Shown: in pieces, positions 1 to 12,042 of the stretch
Layout of the letters: every line of letters begins with the position of its first letter
Numbering within the stretch: the first letter of the stretch is position 1
Assembly: GCA_025618425.1 (NCBI GenBank)
Contig: CM046847.1
Coordinates: forward strand, 766,634-830,633
DNA length: 64,000 nucleotides
Source: Heliocidaris tuberculata
Taxonomy: Eukaryota > Echinodermata > Echinoidea > Camarodonta > Echinometridae
Direction of reading: 5' to 3'
Made by a program: the position numbers and the translations under genes
Notes under the pieces: model-generated
Database searches by the model: none
Told to the model about the DNA's origin: nothing
The model's input: only the letters and a program-made list of their open reading frames with translations

Positions 1-345
1 ATCGTCTACATTGGATTTTTTCGAGTAAATCGCCATTATTTATGCGATTATTTGAAAATAATCGCCATTATTTGAAAATAATTCAGCAGCCTTGGGTTTC
101 ATAATGCACAGGGCAAAGAGTTAATTATCTAAGGAAGCCTCATCAGTATCATAACTGCTTTTCCTGGAAGCCCTGTTATTAATATTTCTCAAACATTGCC
201 AGGTTCCCATGGGTACACCTGGGTCAAGAGAGGCAAATGTGGGTAAAATACCATGTGTAGGGATGAAAGCACGAAGCAAGGATCAAACCCAGGAGTAAAG
301 AATCAAGAGCCTTCACCAATACAACAGTATTATTATTATTATTGT

Positions 346-551
346 TACTGTAAAACCAGAAACTTTCGCAACGTTTTCACGAATTGTTAATGACAGCCAA
401 TTTTGCAGCAAGAAACTTTTGTGAATTGCAATAATTTTATGTTGTTTCAAATCTGATTTGACCTATTCGCGGCATGAAACTTTCGCGAATCTTGACCACT
501 CACGAAATTCGCGAAAGTTTCATGCACGCATAAATTTCTGGTTTTACAGTA
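346..551. mobile_element. MITE, ends TACTGTAAAACCAGAAA
   Basis: Terminal inverted repeat TACTGTAAAACCAGAAA at 346 and its complement ending at 551. The interior has repeated GAAACTTTCGCGAA motifs. Same family as 9447-9630 and the outer element at 36181-36731. Confidence 0.75.
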
Positions 552-1114
552 TTATAATTCAATAATTATTTTAACTTTCATTCATTATGCCACATACAGT
601 GACCAGAGTTCAGTTCTTTGCCATCGAAGTCGCTAGGAATAGAGAAGGTCTCAATCTAGCTGTACGGAAGGTCTCTCCCAAGACAGATGAAGAAGTGAAA
701 CAAACCAATCCTAATGATGATGCCAAATCAAATGAAGTTGCTTCATAGCATATGGTTTGGACCTCATTAGAAATGCAGCTTATTTTGTCTAACAGACAAA
801 TCAAAAAGAACTGAAATTCAAGGTGAACTTGCCTTGAAGAGCCAAATTCGTGTACGTGTAGCCATTTTAACAATTTTTATCATGGTATGACAGTATTCCC
901 ATATTACCAGACAGGTAGATGTATATTTTATGATATGCATACCCTACTGAGAATTTCCTTAGTGATATTGTATTTCAACGAGGCTGCAGGCTGAGGATGA
1001 AATATGATTTCATAGTTGAAATTCTTAATTTGGAGGTTCCTGTATGTTGTAACAACATATGCTTTGCATGCATATGTCATATGCATGTAAATATTAAAGA
1101 TAAAATTGAGTTCT

Positions 1115-1261
1115 GGGGCCCGTTGCACAAAACTTGCGTTTGAACGCAACTCAGGAAAATCAAACGCAACTTTATTTTCAGCCAATCAGAAGTGCACATT
1201 AAGGACTTGCGTTTGATTTTTAGGAGTTGTGATTAAACGCAAGTTTTGTGCAACGGGCCCC
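1115..1261. mobile_element. MITE, ends GGGGCCCGTTGCACAAAACT
   Basis: 147 bp. The roughly 27-bp terminal inverted repeat is near-perfect; the interior holds further GCGTTTGA/CAAACGC pairs so the whole unit folds back. Confidence 0.8.
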
Positions 1262-1640
1262 TGGTCATGCAATTCCATTGTTGAATAAACTGTCTCAAGG
1301 CAATCGGGAAAGTTTGATCATGTTTACGTAAGAATTGGTGTATACTTTGAGGTTTTGGAACCATCAAAATGATAGGAATTTGTCTCACTGAAAAGCACAT
1401 GCACTGCACAGAGAAATTGGTATATGGGACTGCACACACATGTGGCATGAATGCTCGGCCCGAGCACTTCAGCTATTTCTCATCATATTTGAAATATAAG
1501 GGCATTTGCAGAACAGTCCTTTTGGGGGAACATTTCTAATATGATGTTCTTCCAAACTGACATTAAAGGAATGAGAAAGCTCACAAATTAGGTTTCACCT
1601 TTCCCAGAACTCAACCTTCTCTTTAAAACTAAGGGACCTA
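1262..1640 (+). repeat. dispersed repeat, copy 1
   Basis: Shares ordered blocks with 55635-55862 (same strand), such as CCAGAACTCAACCTTCT and CATGCACTGCACA. It shares longer order in reverse with 38885-39235, such as AATTGGTGTATAC/CATACACCAATT. No terminal repeats were recognised. Confidence 0.65.
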
Positions 1641-1754
1641 ACAACCTCCTTCCTTGCTTCTTCTGTAGTCCTTCTCAGTGACATTCAGGTCGTCCTCTCA
1701 GTGACATGCAGGTCGTCTCTCCTGCCAAATGTATACAGCAAAGACAATGCCAAC

Positions 1755-1935
1755 CTTAGCCCAAATACATGGTTTAAACCTCCATAAGCATAATACGCAA
1801 ATGTCCTCGTGTCCAATGTGCGGGCAGTAATATGCTTATAAAAGCTTATTTACACTTATTTTAGACCACTGTGAAGGTTTTAGCTATGATTTAGACGATG
1901 GGCTGAATTTAACCTCCTTTGTGAATTCAGGCAAA
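1755..1935. mobile_element. decayed MITE related to 53766-53972
   Basis: Contains ATGGTTTAAACCTCC and CCTCCTTTGTGAATTCAGGC with TTATTTACACTTATTTTA between, as in the copy at 53.8 kb. Boundaries are uncertain. Confidence 0.45.
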
Positions 1936-1936
1936 T

Positions 1937-1990
1937 GAGTATGCTAAGGTATGCTCAGGTATGCTCAGGTATGCTCAGGTATGCTCGGGT
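1937..1990. repeat. decamer tandem repeat (GGTATGCTCA)n
   Basis: About five copies of a 10-bp unit with minor changes. Confidence 0.85.
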
Positions 1991-3261
1991 ATGCATGGAT
2001 GCAGGTATGTGTAGCTAAGCATTGATGCTGAACATGCACATGATAAACCGTTCGAAATATATTGTTATACAATGCTCCTGCCCATATAACAAATTATTAA
2101 GTGTTGCATAATAGCTTTTCAGCCAAGAGGATGATAATCTCTAACAAATACCCTATTTAATATATGAATATGAATATAATAAAAAGACAGGTACATAAAC
2201 ACTTAAATATATCGAAAGCTTTAAAGATAACTCTGTACGTCTATTTATTACACTGTCTGCTACCAAGAATCTTTTAGAAAACATTGAACTTCTTTTTCAA
2301 AAGTGACAGAAAGTATTGTACATGTGTCTAAATCTACAGTCTGCTGTAAAGTCAGTGTTTTAATAATCTACAGATGGCAACTTTTAGCCATAGAAAATAA
2401 ACAAGAGCAAGGTATATATTGCAGCCAAGTTCATATGATGTAGCCGTGTAGTGTATGCCAATGTAATGCATGTACAGAGCAGTGGTGTGTATGGTTCTAA
2501 ACCCATCCAAAACTAATTTGAAACAAAGCTGTAATGGACTAAAGTGTTTCATTTTTATATTCAGAACATAGGACACACAGAGTCATGAACCAATGTTTGT
2601 GATTTTAACAAGAAAGGTTTTCAATATTTTTGTTTTTGGGACAGTTTTCCCTGATATCTAACATAATAATTCATGAGCTCATTTTGAATTCCAAGAAGAA
2701 AGTCAAACTTTTCTTTGTTCTCAAATGTTACATATATATCAGAATTTGGGTGGTTTAAAATCTGAAAGAATGGGACCAGACATTACCAGAAAATATGATA
2801 TTCTGTTGTTACTATTGTTATAATAAGTTTTGCATTTACTATTTATTAACATGAAAGCTTTGAAAATGAATCATTGACCATCATTATACTTCTTCTGCTA
2901 CTCCATATGGTACTGGAGGCTTTATTTGGCATGTGATGTAATACTAGAAATATATTGAAAATGTCTATCCTTTTATTTCAGTAACTGGCTGTAGATCATA
3001 TGTTTAAGTGTTAATGATCGTACAATCATTGATTGCCATCCCTCTGTTAATGTACATAGTGCAGTTATAGCACACGTTTTCTGAAGTAGGTGCTGGAAAG
3101 GAGCTTTAAATATGATGCAGGTAAAATGTTCACTGATTATGTAAAAGAGTGATGATATATGTAACAAAATGATTTGAATCATGATTAAAATGTTTTAAGT
3201 ACTCTGTAAAATGAATCATTAAAATGTAGATTGGTTGTTCTATGGATGCAGTAAAGAATGA

Positions 3262-3800
3262 TTGGTTAAAACAAAGAGTAAACAGGAAATAATGAAAGGT
3301 AGAAAGAGAGGGGGAGAAGGGAGAGAAAGGGGAAGACAGGAGGAGAGAGAGGGGGGGGGGCAGGGAAAAGCAAATAAAAGAAGGAAGGCCAGGGGAAAGC
3401 AAATAAAAGAAGGAAGTGCAGAGAAGAAAGGGAGAAGAGGGAGTGAAGAAAGCAAGAAAGATAAAAGGCAGAAAAGTAAGGGGGAAAAGCGAAAGAAAGA
3501 AGTGCGAGTAGAAAAAAAGAGCAAGAGAAAGAGAAGATAGAGCAACATACAAAGACAAAATATTGTGAAATTAAAGAAGAACCAAAGTGCAGAAAGATGA
3601 GAGAAAAGAAGGCAAAATGAAGGTGCAAAAGGGAAAAAAAAAAATGAAATGTAGAGAAATAGTGGGCCAGGCAAAGAGAGCAGAAGACAGAGAAAGGGTA
3701 AAAGCAATGCAAGAAAAAGGAGAGAGCAATAGGAAAATGAGGGAATGAAAAGCAGAGGAAGAAAGTAGATGCTGAAAGGAGAGAAAAGGTGTGAAATGTT
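3262..3800. repeat. polypurine (GA-rich) tract
   Basis: About 530 bp that is almost purely A/G on the plus strand. It generates several long low-complexity open frames on both strands. Capable of triplex (H-DNA) formation in principle. Confidence 0.85.
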
Positions 3801-4173
3801 AATGGAAAAATCTGAATTTCTCTTTGAAGCTTCCTTATTTTACAACCTCCTCTGCAATAACTGAACTAATGTATGTATAACAGCCAAATATTCAAATACA
3901 AATTTAATTTTTTGAGTTTTTTTCTCCTACCTCTTATACATGTTCTCTTTTTTATTATTAAAAGCATATCTCTCTCTCTTTTTCATGGAGTAGTTAACAT
4001 ATCATTACATCTCTATTAAACTAGCACATTCGCTTTTTTCTCTCCCCTTTCTCTGTATTTTTGCTTTCTCTTCTAACTCTCTTAGGTACTTCTATTTCTT
4101 TCTCAAGATAAGTTTTCATGAATTTGAAATGAGGAAATTTACTATGCACGAGACTCTATATAATAAATGACTC

Positions 4174-4598
4174 AATTCTCCCTATCGCATATAGCTCTCC
4201 GAATCCGAACGCATGCGGTGCTCTAATTTTTGGGCATGTGATTGCTGGCAACTGAGCTTCCGGGTCCGGCCAGAGTGTCATTGACAATGTGTTAGAAGAC
4301 GTGGTCAGCCTAGCAAAAACTCCCTTTTGTTCCTAATCTAGCAAATAATCGTGTTTTTATACAGTTGATATTTAAATGGGATTCTGCTGTGAAGCCACCC
4401 AATGTGGGATATTGAGCCAACGATGCAAAACATGTTTTCAGCAGAACAATCACGCACGAAAAAAGCAAGGAAATATCAGTGTATGCTCGCTATAGCTATA
4501 GACTGGAACCAGAACTTTATGTGCCAACATCGTTGTCCCCGATATCGGTATCGGGAGCTGATATCGGCTGATATCAGCTACATGCGATAGGGAGAATT
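4174..4598. mobile_element. MITE, ends AATTCTCCCTATCGCAT
   Basis: Terminal inverted repeat of about 23 bp (AATTCTCCCTATCGCAT.TAGC). The interior has GATATCGG/CCGATATC palindromes close to the right end. Confidence 0.75.
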
Positions 4599-6621
4599 AG
4601 AAGAAAAGAATGACACAACATTCGAATAAATAAATAACTTTATAAAGAAAATTTGGCATTGGACATAACAGACATCATGGTTCATTAACTCATGTACTTC
4701 TACCTTTGTCATCCAATTTCATCAAAAGTCCCAACAAATCCTGTCCTTTACTGGAACTCCAGATTAATCCTTTAAAAGGTCCAACTCATAAAAAAGCAAA
4801 ATACAAGACTGTAGATGAGCTTTTCATACTCCTGTTCTGTCAACCCATTGCATACAATCTTATTTTTCTATGACACACATTTCCCATAGACCCAAGCTTA
4901 ATTTATCTGTTTCAGTACAGAGGAAACTTGTTATATATAGCTTCAATATAAAGAGATTCCTGATGTTACAAGGGAATTTGCTGGGCACAGGTCTTTATTT
5001 TATTTTGTTTCTTTACCCTGATATACGGAGATTCCAGATATAACATAGTAATTTTCATGGTCCTAAAGTCATTATAGTGAGTTTCCAATGTATTCAATAA
5101 CAATAAATTATCACAAAACATTTTATTCAACAGATGAATTCTGTTTGGACAAACCTACACTACATGTAAGTTCTTGAAGGATTTCACTTGTTGTTCCAGT
5201 AACAGGTTAAGAACCCCCCCCCCCAACAAAACCTGAACATCCCCTCCATGGGCACTTAAACTATATATCAATGGAAAGTGAACAGATGAGCTCTCTTTAT
5301 ACTCCTTTGTTTTAGAAATGTGACAAGACATTTACTCTGATAAGGAGTTTTACTTAACATAGAAATCATCAATTAATGCATTCAAATAAATAAATAAATA
5401 TATATATTCTTTTGAATAAAGCATAAAGCACATCAAAACTTCTCTCTTTTTAAGCATCTCTGCTAGTAAGGGTTTAACCATTAGAAGTGATGTCATGCAT
5501 GGCTAAGGGTCCTAAAGCTATGCACCCAACAATGCGATGCATTCATTGTGCCAAATTTCTGCTGTGACTGAGCAACAAGAATATCACTGACGTTTGCCAA
5601 AAAGAATTGGTAATTTTCTTTTTTTTTGCGATATCATCACTATTTGGAAATCAGAGTGAAATTCACATCAGTCAGCTTCAAAATCGAGATTTGCTTTCAG
5701 TTATTACATGTGCGAAGCTTTGGGACCTTTCATTTTGTCAAAAAAAATTAGACACAGGCATTGATATCAACTTGAAAATGTTTGTTACTGACATTCATTT
5801 GCCCCAATTTTCTCAACGATTCAACTTCAGAATATGTAGAAGCAAGGTGGATAACAAAAATTTGCACAAACCACTGAATTAAATGGTTTTAGCCACTGAA
5901 AACAAAGTGCATAGCTGTTGGTCCCCCATCATACAGGTCTGTGAGCAGGGTCACTGATATTTCTTGCATGCTATCTATATTACCTGAACACCATCTTAAA
6001 CTGGCCTATTAAGTGATGAAAGTTGACAAAATAAAATGTTAAGAGCCCAGATTTTCAATCTCAAATTTGATAATGTCAGCATAGCAGTCTAGCCGCAGTA
6101 CATGTACATGTATATAGATCAAAGTACAATTCATACTAGCAACATACTTCTTCATCAAAAGAGTCAGCAACTGGTCCATTCCTGACATTAGGGATACACC
6201 TATGTGACTTAGGCCAAATGAAGCAGACAAAACAAACACATATTATCATCATTGGAGGAGATATACATATCTATGCAGGGTCAAGACTTTCTATGCACAT
6301 GAATTAAATTGTACAAATGCTTGAAATGACAAAAGACAATGTTCACAATCTGGAAAAGAGTTACAGCAGCAGAACCAACACCGGTACAATTTTCAAACTT
6401 AAAAAAACGACCATATGTTTCTCATAATAAAGATGAAATATTGAAGTCTAGAATGCATCAAACAAAATGTATGGAATATCTAATCTTGCATGAAATGACG
6501 GAAACAGAAATCTATGTTTGAGATTCTGAACAGCAAAAAACAAGATTGAAAAAAAAAATTATCCCTAAATTTGATGAGACTATGTAGCTGATTACATGAC
6601 TTTCGTCCAGTTTTCAGGATC
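4599..6621. other. 3' flank of TAF1B, no gene seen
   Basis: Holds the likely 3' UTR of TAF1B and AT-rich spacer. The piece at 4920-5100 has decayed TTATATATAG/GATATAACA inverted segments suggestive of an old Tigger-like MITE. No AATAAA could be assigned to the gene with confidence. Confidence 0.4.
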
Positions 6622-7553
6622 TTACAAATCAAATATCTGATTTTCTAATGTAGCAACTGCTTCATGGATGTAATACCAGTCTAGCCCAAAGAGGGCAGCA
6701 CAGTGTTCTAATAGCCACTGATAAGATCGATGGAAAGGTCTCCATACTGATGGCTCTCCATTCATCTCCATGCTAGCCTTAGTTTGAATGACATGGAGTG
6801 GCTTGTATCTGGTGTAGGATACACTGTAGTTACATGATCCTGTATGACACACACTAGAACTGGCATTACCAGAATCAAGAGCACTTGTTCTTGATAGCAC
6901 CATTTGTTTCCATTGCTCATATGGTAGTTCTTCAAGGTCACTTCGAGCCAATGGGTCTGTCTTTCTTTGGTCCATGGCTGCTGTGTCATCCTCATCTCTC
7001 CTCGTCTTCTTTTTCTTTGTCCGGACCGCTTTGGAACTGTCTTCAGAACCCACTGTTGGGTCATGCTCTTCTTCATCTTGGCTACTTGGTGACTTTCCAG
7101 GGCCTGAAGATTTACTCTCTTTATCATTTCTCTTCCTTTTCCTTTCTCTTTGTTGACTCATACTAACATCTGAGCCATCTTTTTCCTTATCTTTCTTCTT
7201 TGCCATCATCTTCTCCAGTCTCTCTTCACTTAACACACTCTCTTGGTCCAAACCATGCTTCTTGCAGAACTTGGTTAGATTCAAGAGATAATCTACACTG
7301 CTCTTGGAGAAGTCATACGAAGCCAACTTTCTTTTTGAGATCCAATGAATATCACATGAATTGTGTGAACTACCATGTCCAAGGCTAGAGTCTGATACCT
7401 CAGAGTTTGCTTGTTCTTCCAACCTCTCATTGACACCCCTCATGGTGTATGGAAAGCTGCTTGGACCATTGGTGGTATATGGAAGGCTGTTTGGTTCATC
7501 CTGACCTCTAAGTTTAAGGAATGGTCTCTGCATCTCACTGCCAAGGCTTTGAC
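6622..7553 (-). CDS. TAF1B: TAF1B last coding exon
   Basis: 932 nt to TAA, with acceptor TTGCTTGCATGCAG, phase 1 in. It encodes about 310 residues. A Ser/Asn-rich start comes first, then a helical block (DFSKSSVDYLLNLTKFCKKH). Next is a long Lys/Arg/Asp/Ser-rich disordered stretch with runs such as RERKRKRNDKESK and RTKKKKTRRDEDD, probable nuclear/nucleolar signals. The end is a conserved-looking segment with VSYTRYKPLHVI, HRSYQWLLEHCAALFGLDWY and IHEAVATLE. Vertebrate TAF1B ends in a comparable segment (SYQFILNLFSFLL then LLHEEVSLVE) but lacks the long charged insert, so the charged region is lineage-specific. Confidence 0.87.
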
Positions 7554-10500
7554 CTGCATGCAAGCAACAAACATTTGATAAATATTACACATACTGGGAA
7601 ATTGGAGCCCAGTTTAAACATAAAAGTGGAATTTAAGATGTGAAGCAGAATGGTATCATGATGTTCTAAATGGATTACTAATACACACATATCTTATGAG
7701 GTTGATTTATACATTCTAGATGTACACAAATTACCTTTTAGGTGATTGGTACACTTTAGTTTGACACAAAGTTAAAATCTAATCTAAAAACTCAAAGCAT
7801 TTATTTTAAGAGCATTCTTTGGAGAAATGTCATAAAACCTGCTCTGAATGAATTTGACATCCTTCAGTTATACAATGTGCTTAGATTCTAAAACAAGTTT
7901 GAACTTTTTGAGGTCATAACAAAAGAGTTAAATATTTTCTTTACAACTACTATAAGCTTGTAGAACAAAGCAGGTAAAAGCTTTGTCAAACAGGTGAACT
8001 GTACTAATTATGTATGGAGAACTGTTACACAAACACGCCATGTTATATCCCAGTCACACCAACAAGATGGACATCACATCAATATATATATATATATATT
8101 ACATTACACTGAATGGCTAAGAATTGGTCAGTTTGGTGTTGGTTTGGAGTAGGTTTGGCTTTGATGACTGAGGGCCAACTCAGTCACTGAATTTCTTCAT
8201 TGACTTAGAGTTGGCACAAAGAATGAGATCATAGCTTACCTTGATACTTGTGGAACTTATTGAGACTTTCTCTCTTAGAGTTGAGTAGGAATGCCTTAGA
8301 ATGTTGATTGATGAATCTTGGTACATCATTGACCTGTCTGCATGCCCTTCATAAAGAGAAAGATATTTCATTGACATCTTCATTTCATTTCAAGACCAAA
8401 TCTGTACCATTTTCAACTTTCAAAACAATATAATGAATTATTTTTACAAGAAAATTCGACTATAACTCATTCCATGATTGGCTGTGTGGAATGCATTCAG
8501 CACAATTTCATGTCAATGAAACATAATATCAATTAGAGGGTTACATACATGTACTTCCAGGAAGGGATTATTCCACTTACATTCATATTTCAAAAGAAAT
8601 CATTTCATGATATTTCTTTAAACTAAATTGTAATAAGCACAGTAAGCCCTCTCATTAAATAACTGATTTGAATAAGACTAGTGTCTCCCATAAACATGTT
8701 TTGTTTCCTACATCTTGTAAAATCATTTATCATAAGACTAACCTGCTGCTGCCCATAAACCAGTATGTCTGGTTTCTCTTTCTACAACTTGTAATATCAC
8801 TGATCATATAAGAGTTTGACTTACTGAGGATTGACAATCTTGGTGTTAATCTGATGATGTTTTGCTCTCAGTTTCTCACTAGACATCCATTCATCCCATA
8901 GAAATAGGGTGAGCTTACTCCCTATACAAACAAAAACAAGTCTCTTTATTAATTTCAAATGATGCGAAACCATTCTAACATGAAATATACACAAAGAATT
9001 TAGAAAGCAATGAATGAGTGGAACGTTTCTCCAAACTTTTACTTTATATATTACTTATGGCACATTTTCACTCTTCTTGCCAAATAGGCTTTAAAGCAAT
9101 GTATAACAAAGGGTGTGGGTCTGTTTCAACACATTCAATGAAATAGTCTGCTTGAAACATTTCACTCAGTATATTTCCAACATTTCAAAACATGATTATT
9201 GTACAATTCAGTTTTCTTCTTAAAATCGACACCACTGGTACTTTTCTTGGCTGGGTTCTTAGCTGCAGAGCAACATAAAGTTATGAATCTTGGTATGAAC
9301 ACTTCACAATGAATAAGCCTGTAAAGTTTTGTATCAATGGTCAAAGAGACTCCCTGCCCTTTTAGGGTTAAAATAACTGTCACATATGGACAAAGGTTAC
9401 ATAAGGATTTAATAAGGTTACATAGATCAATGTTTCTTCTTCAAATTACTGTAAAACCAGAAACTTTCCCAACATGAAACTTTTAGGAATTGTAAACTAT
9501 GGCTATTTTAGCAGCAAGAAAGTTTTAAGAATTGCAAAAATTGAGAGTTGTGTCAGTTGTGATTCAATTATTTTGCAGCATGAAACTTTAGCAAATCTGA
9601 AACACTCATGTAATTTCTGGATATACAGTAGCAACACTGATTACACTGTCATGGTACCTGAAGGTAGTTTCTTTCTGATAACTCTGCCTATCTCTGATGA
9701 CATCATCTCAGTCTCTCCATCCAATCCAAATAGTAGTTTCATTGCTACTATGATATACGCTAGAGATGGACCTTCCTCAAACTCATATTTCTTCTTTCTC
9801 ACTTTCTTCTTCTGTGGATGATTTGTAGTGAATGGGTACTTGGTCATCAGGTGATGGGTCATTTGATGGAAGGAGGCTAAACAAAAAAAAAGAAGTACAC
9901 AATAGTTTTGAGCAAACAAAGCAAGTTCGAACAGCAGTATCACAGCTACTATGTTCACACACACAGCAGTATCATAGCTACTATGTTAACACAGCAGTAT
10001 CATAACTACTATGTTCACACAGCAGTATCATAGCTACTATGTTCACACAGCAGTATCATAGCTACTATGTTAACACAGCAGTATCATAGCTACTATGTTC
10101 ACACAGCAGTATCATAGCTACTATGTTCACACAGCAGTATCATAGCTACTATGTTAACACAGCAGTATCATAGCTATGTTCACACAGCAGTATCATAGCT
10201 ACTATGTTAACACAGCAGTATCATAGCTATGTTCACACAGCAGTATCATAGCTACTATGTTAACACAGCAGTATCATAGCTACTATGTTCACACAGCAGT
10301 ATCATAGCTACTATGATATGAGCAAAAGATAGACCTTCCTCAAACTCAAATCATTTCCCTTTCACTTTCTTCTTTTGATGATAGGTAGTGAATGGGTACT
10401 TGGTCATGGGATGATGCAATATTAGATGAAAGGAGACTTACAATTTAAAAAAAAAAATTACGCAAGAATTTCAGTGAACAGACAGCTCAAGTCAATATCA

Positions 10501-12000
10501 ATACTTCCAGGATGTTAGGAAACTCTAAAAAGAAAGGGAAATATATTGAAACATGTGAGCACCAATCGGTAGCCTAGCTTAAGCTGGGGTAATATTTAAG
10601 TGCCTTGAGCACCTTGCATGGTGGGTATGAGGGCTAAATAAATACCCATTATTAGGTGGTCTGTCGTAATCGACAGATCACCTTTTGTATTCGTACGAAT
10701 CTTCTTTCTTTATTTATTTATTATTTATTATTCTTATTTCCCCCATTTCTTGTCCATTCGCAATTTTATAAAAGACCAGTATCAATTTTCGTCAAATTTT
10801 CGTCAGTGATGTCATCCCATGAGGACATGTTCCCGTTTACATATCAAGGTCAACAGGTCATCGTGACGTCATCCAGGCGCCATTTTGTCAAATCACATTA
10901 TCAATCATATCTTCATAACCAATCATCAAAAATCGTCCATATTTACATGACATTAACTTCAGGTCATGGGTCATCAGGTCATCTCGTCAAAAGTCATCCA
11001 GAGGTCATGACGCGCGCGTACGCGTGCGTCAAAATTTAGAACTGCTCAAAATCATCCAAGGATCAAACGAGAGTACGTTTCAGGTCATTTCAAGCATTTC
11101 AAAAATTTCCGTCCGTGCGCGTCCGTGCGCGCGTTATGCGCGTGCGCAGCGCGTACAGAGTGTAAAAACGCCGTTTTTTCGCATGATTTGTGTTTCTGAC
11201 ACTATTTTTGACAATTTCCAACCATTTACAGTCATTCTTGACATTCCATAAGGCCACACGCGCGCGTCAAACATTGAAATCCGCGCGCGCGTCAATTGGC
11301 AAAATAGTGTAAAAAGTCGTAAAAACATGCCTTTACAAAATTAACTCTAGCTCTTTAAATAGTCCATTGACCCCCAATTTTTTTTTCATATTTGGGTAGA
11401 GGAGGAATCATAGATATTATTTCATGGGTCATTTGACCCTCAATTATATTGCAAAGTCATCAAAATGGCGTCTAAACTCAAAATTTCATTTTTTCAAAAG
11501 TGACGTCATCAAATTTATGCAAATTTGACTATAACTCCTTTAATATTGGTCATTTTTCGCCCAAATTTGGATATGATGTAGCTGAGACAATTCTCTACAA
11601 GATCAGTCACCACGATTTTTCATTTTGACAAAGGCATCATGGCGTATTTTTGCGATTAAAGGAGGTATGTCAATTTTTCTCATTTTGCGTGTATTCTCTA
11701 TGGGACATGACTTTTTCTCAAATCTTGATTCTACATTCCCGTCTTCTTTGAGCAGTATCTCTGTTATTTCTGCTCGATTTTCTCCCAAATTTGAGTATGT
11801 TATAGCTGAGACTATAAGCTTTTACAAGTGTGCCCTCCAATTTTTGATCAGATGTCGGGATCATGCCCTTTTTTTAACTACAAAATGTCATTTGAGAATC
11901 CCGTTTTTCGTCTACGTGTTATGTCTATTGGAAATATTTTGGTCCATTGGTAAAGCACTTGCCTCCCATTCCGGCGACCCAGGTTCGACTCCCGGTGGGT

Positions 12001-12042
<42 letters not shown>

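Noticed and set aside
3130..3712. Long Leu/Phe/Ser-rich minus-strand frames and a Lys-rich plus frame
   Set aside because: They are by-products of the polypurine tract; no domain or start/splice context.
6762..7388. Several frames overlapping the last TAF1B exon on both strands
   Set aside because: Out-of-frame shadows of the Lys/Ser-rich coding region.
9931..10316. CRISPR-like array appearance
   Set aside because: Units are contiguous 28-bp tandem repeats with no unique spacers, in a eukaryotic intron.
11940..12003. Functional tRNA-Gly gene
   Set aside because: The 5' acceptor strand does not pair with the 3' strand and the anticodon stem is poorly paired; only the A and B boxes are good.
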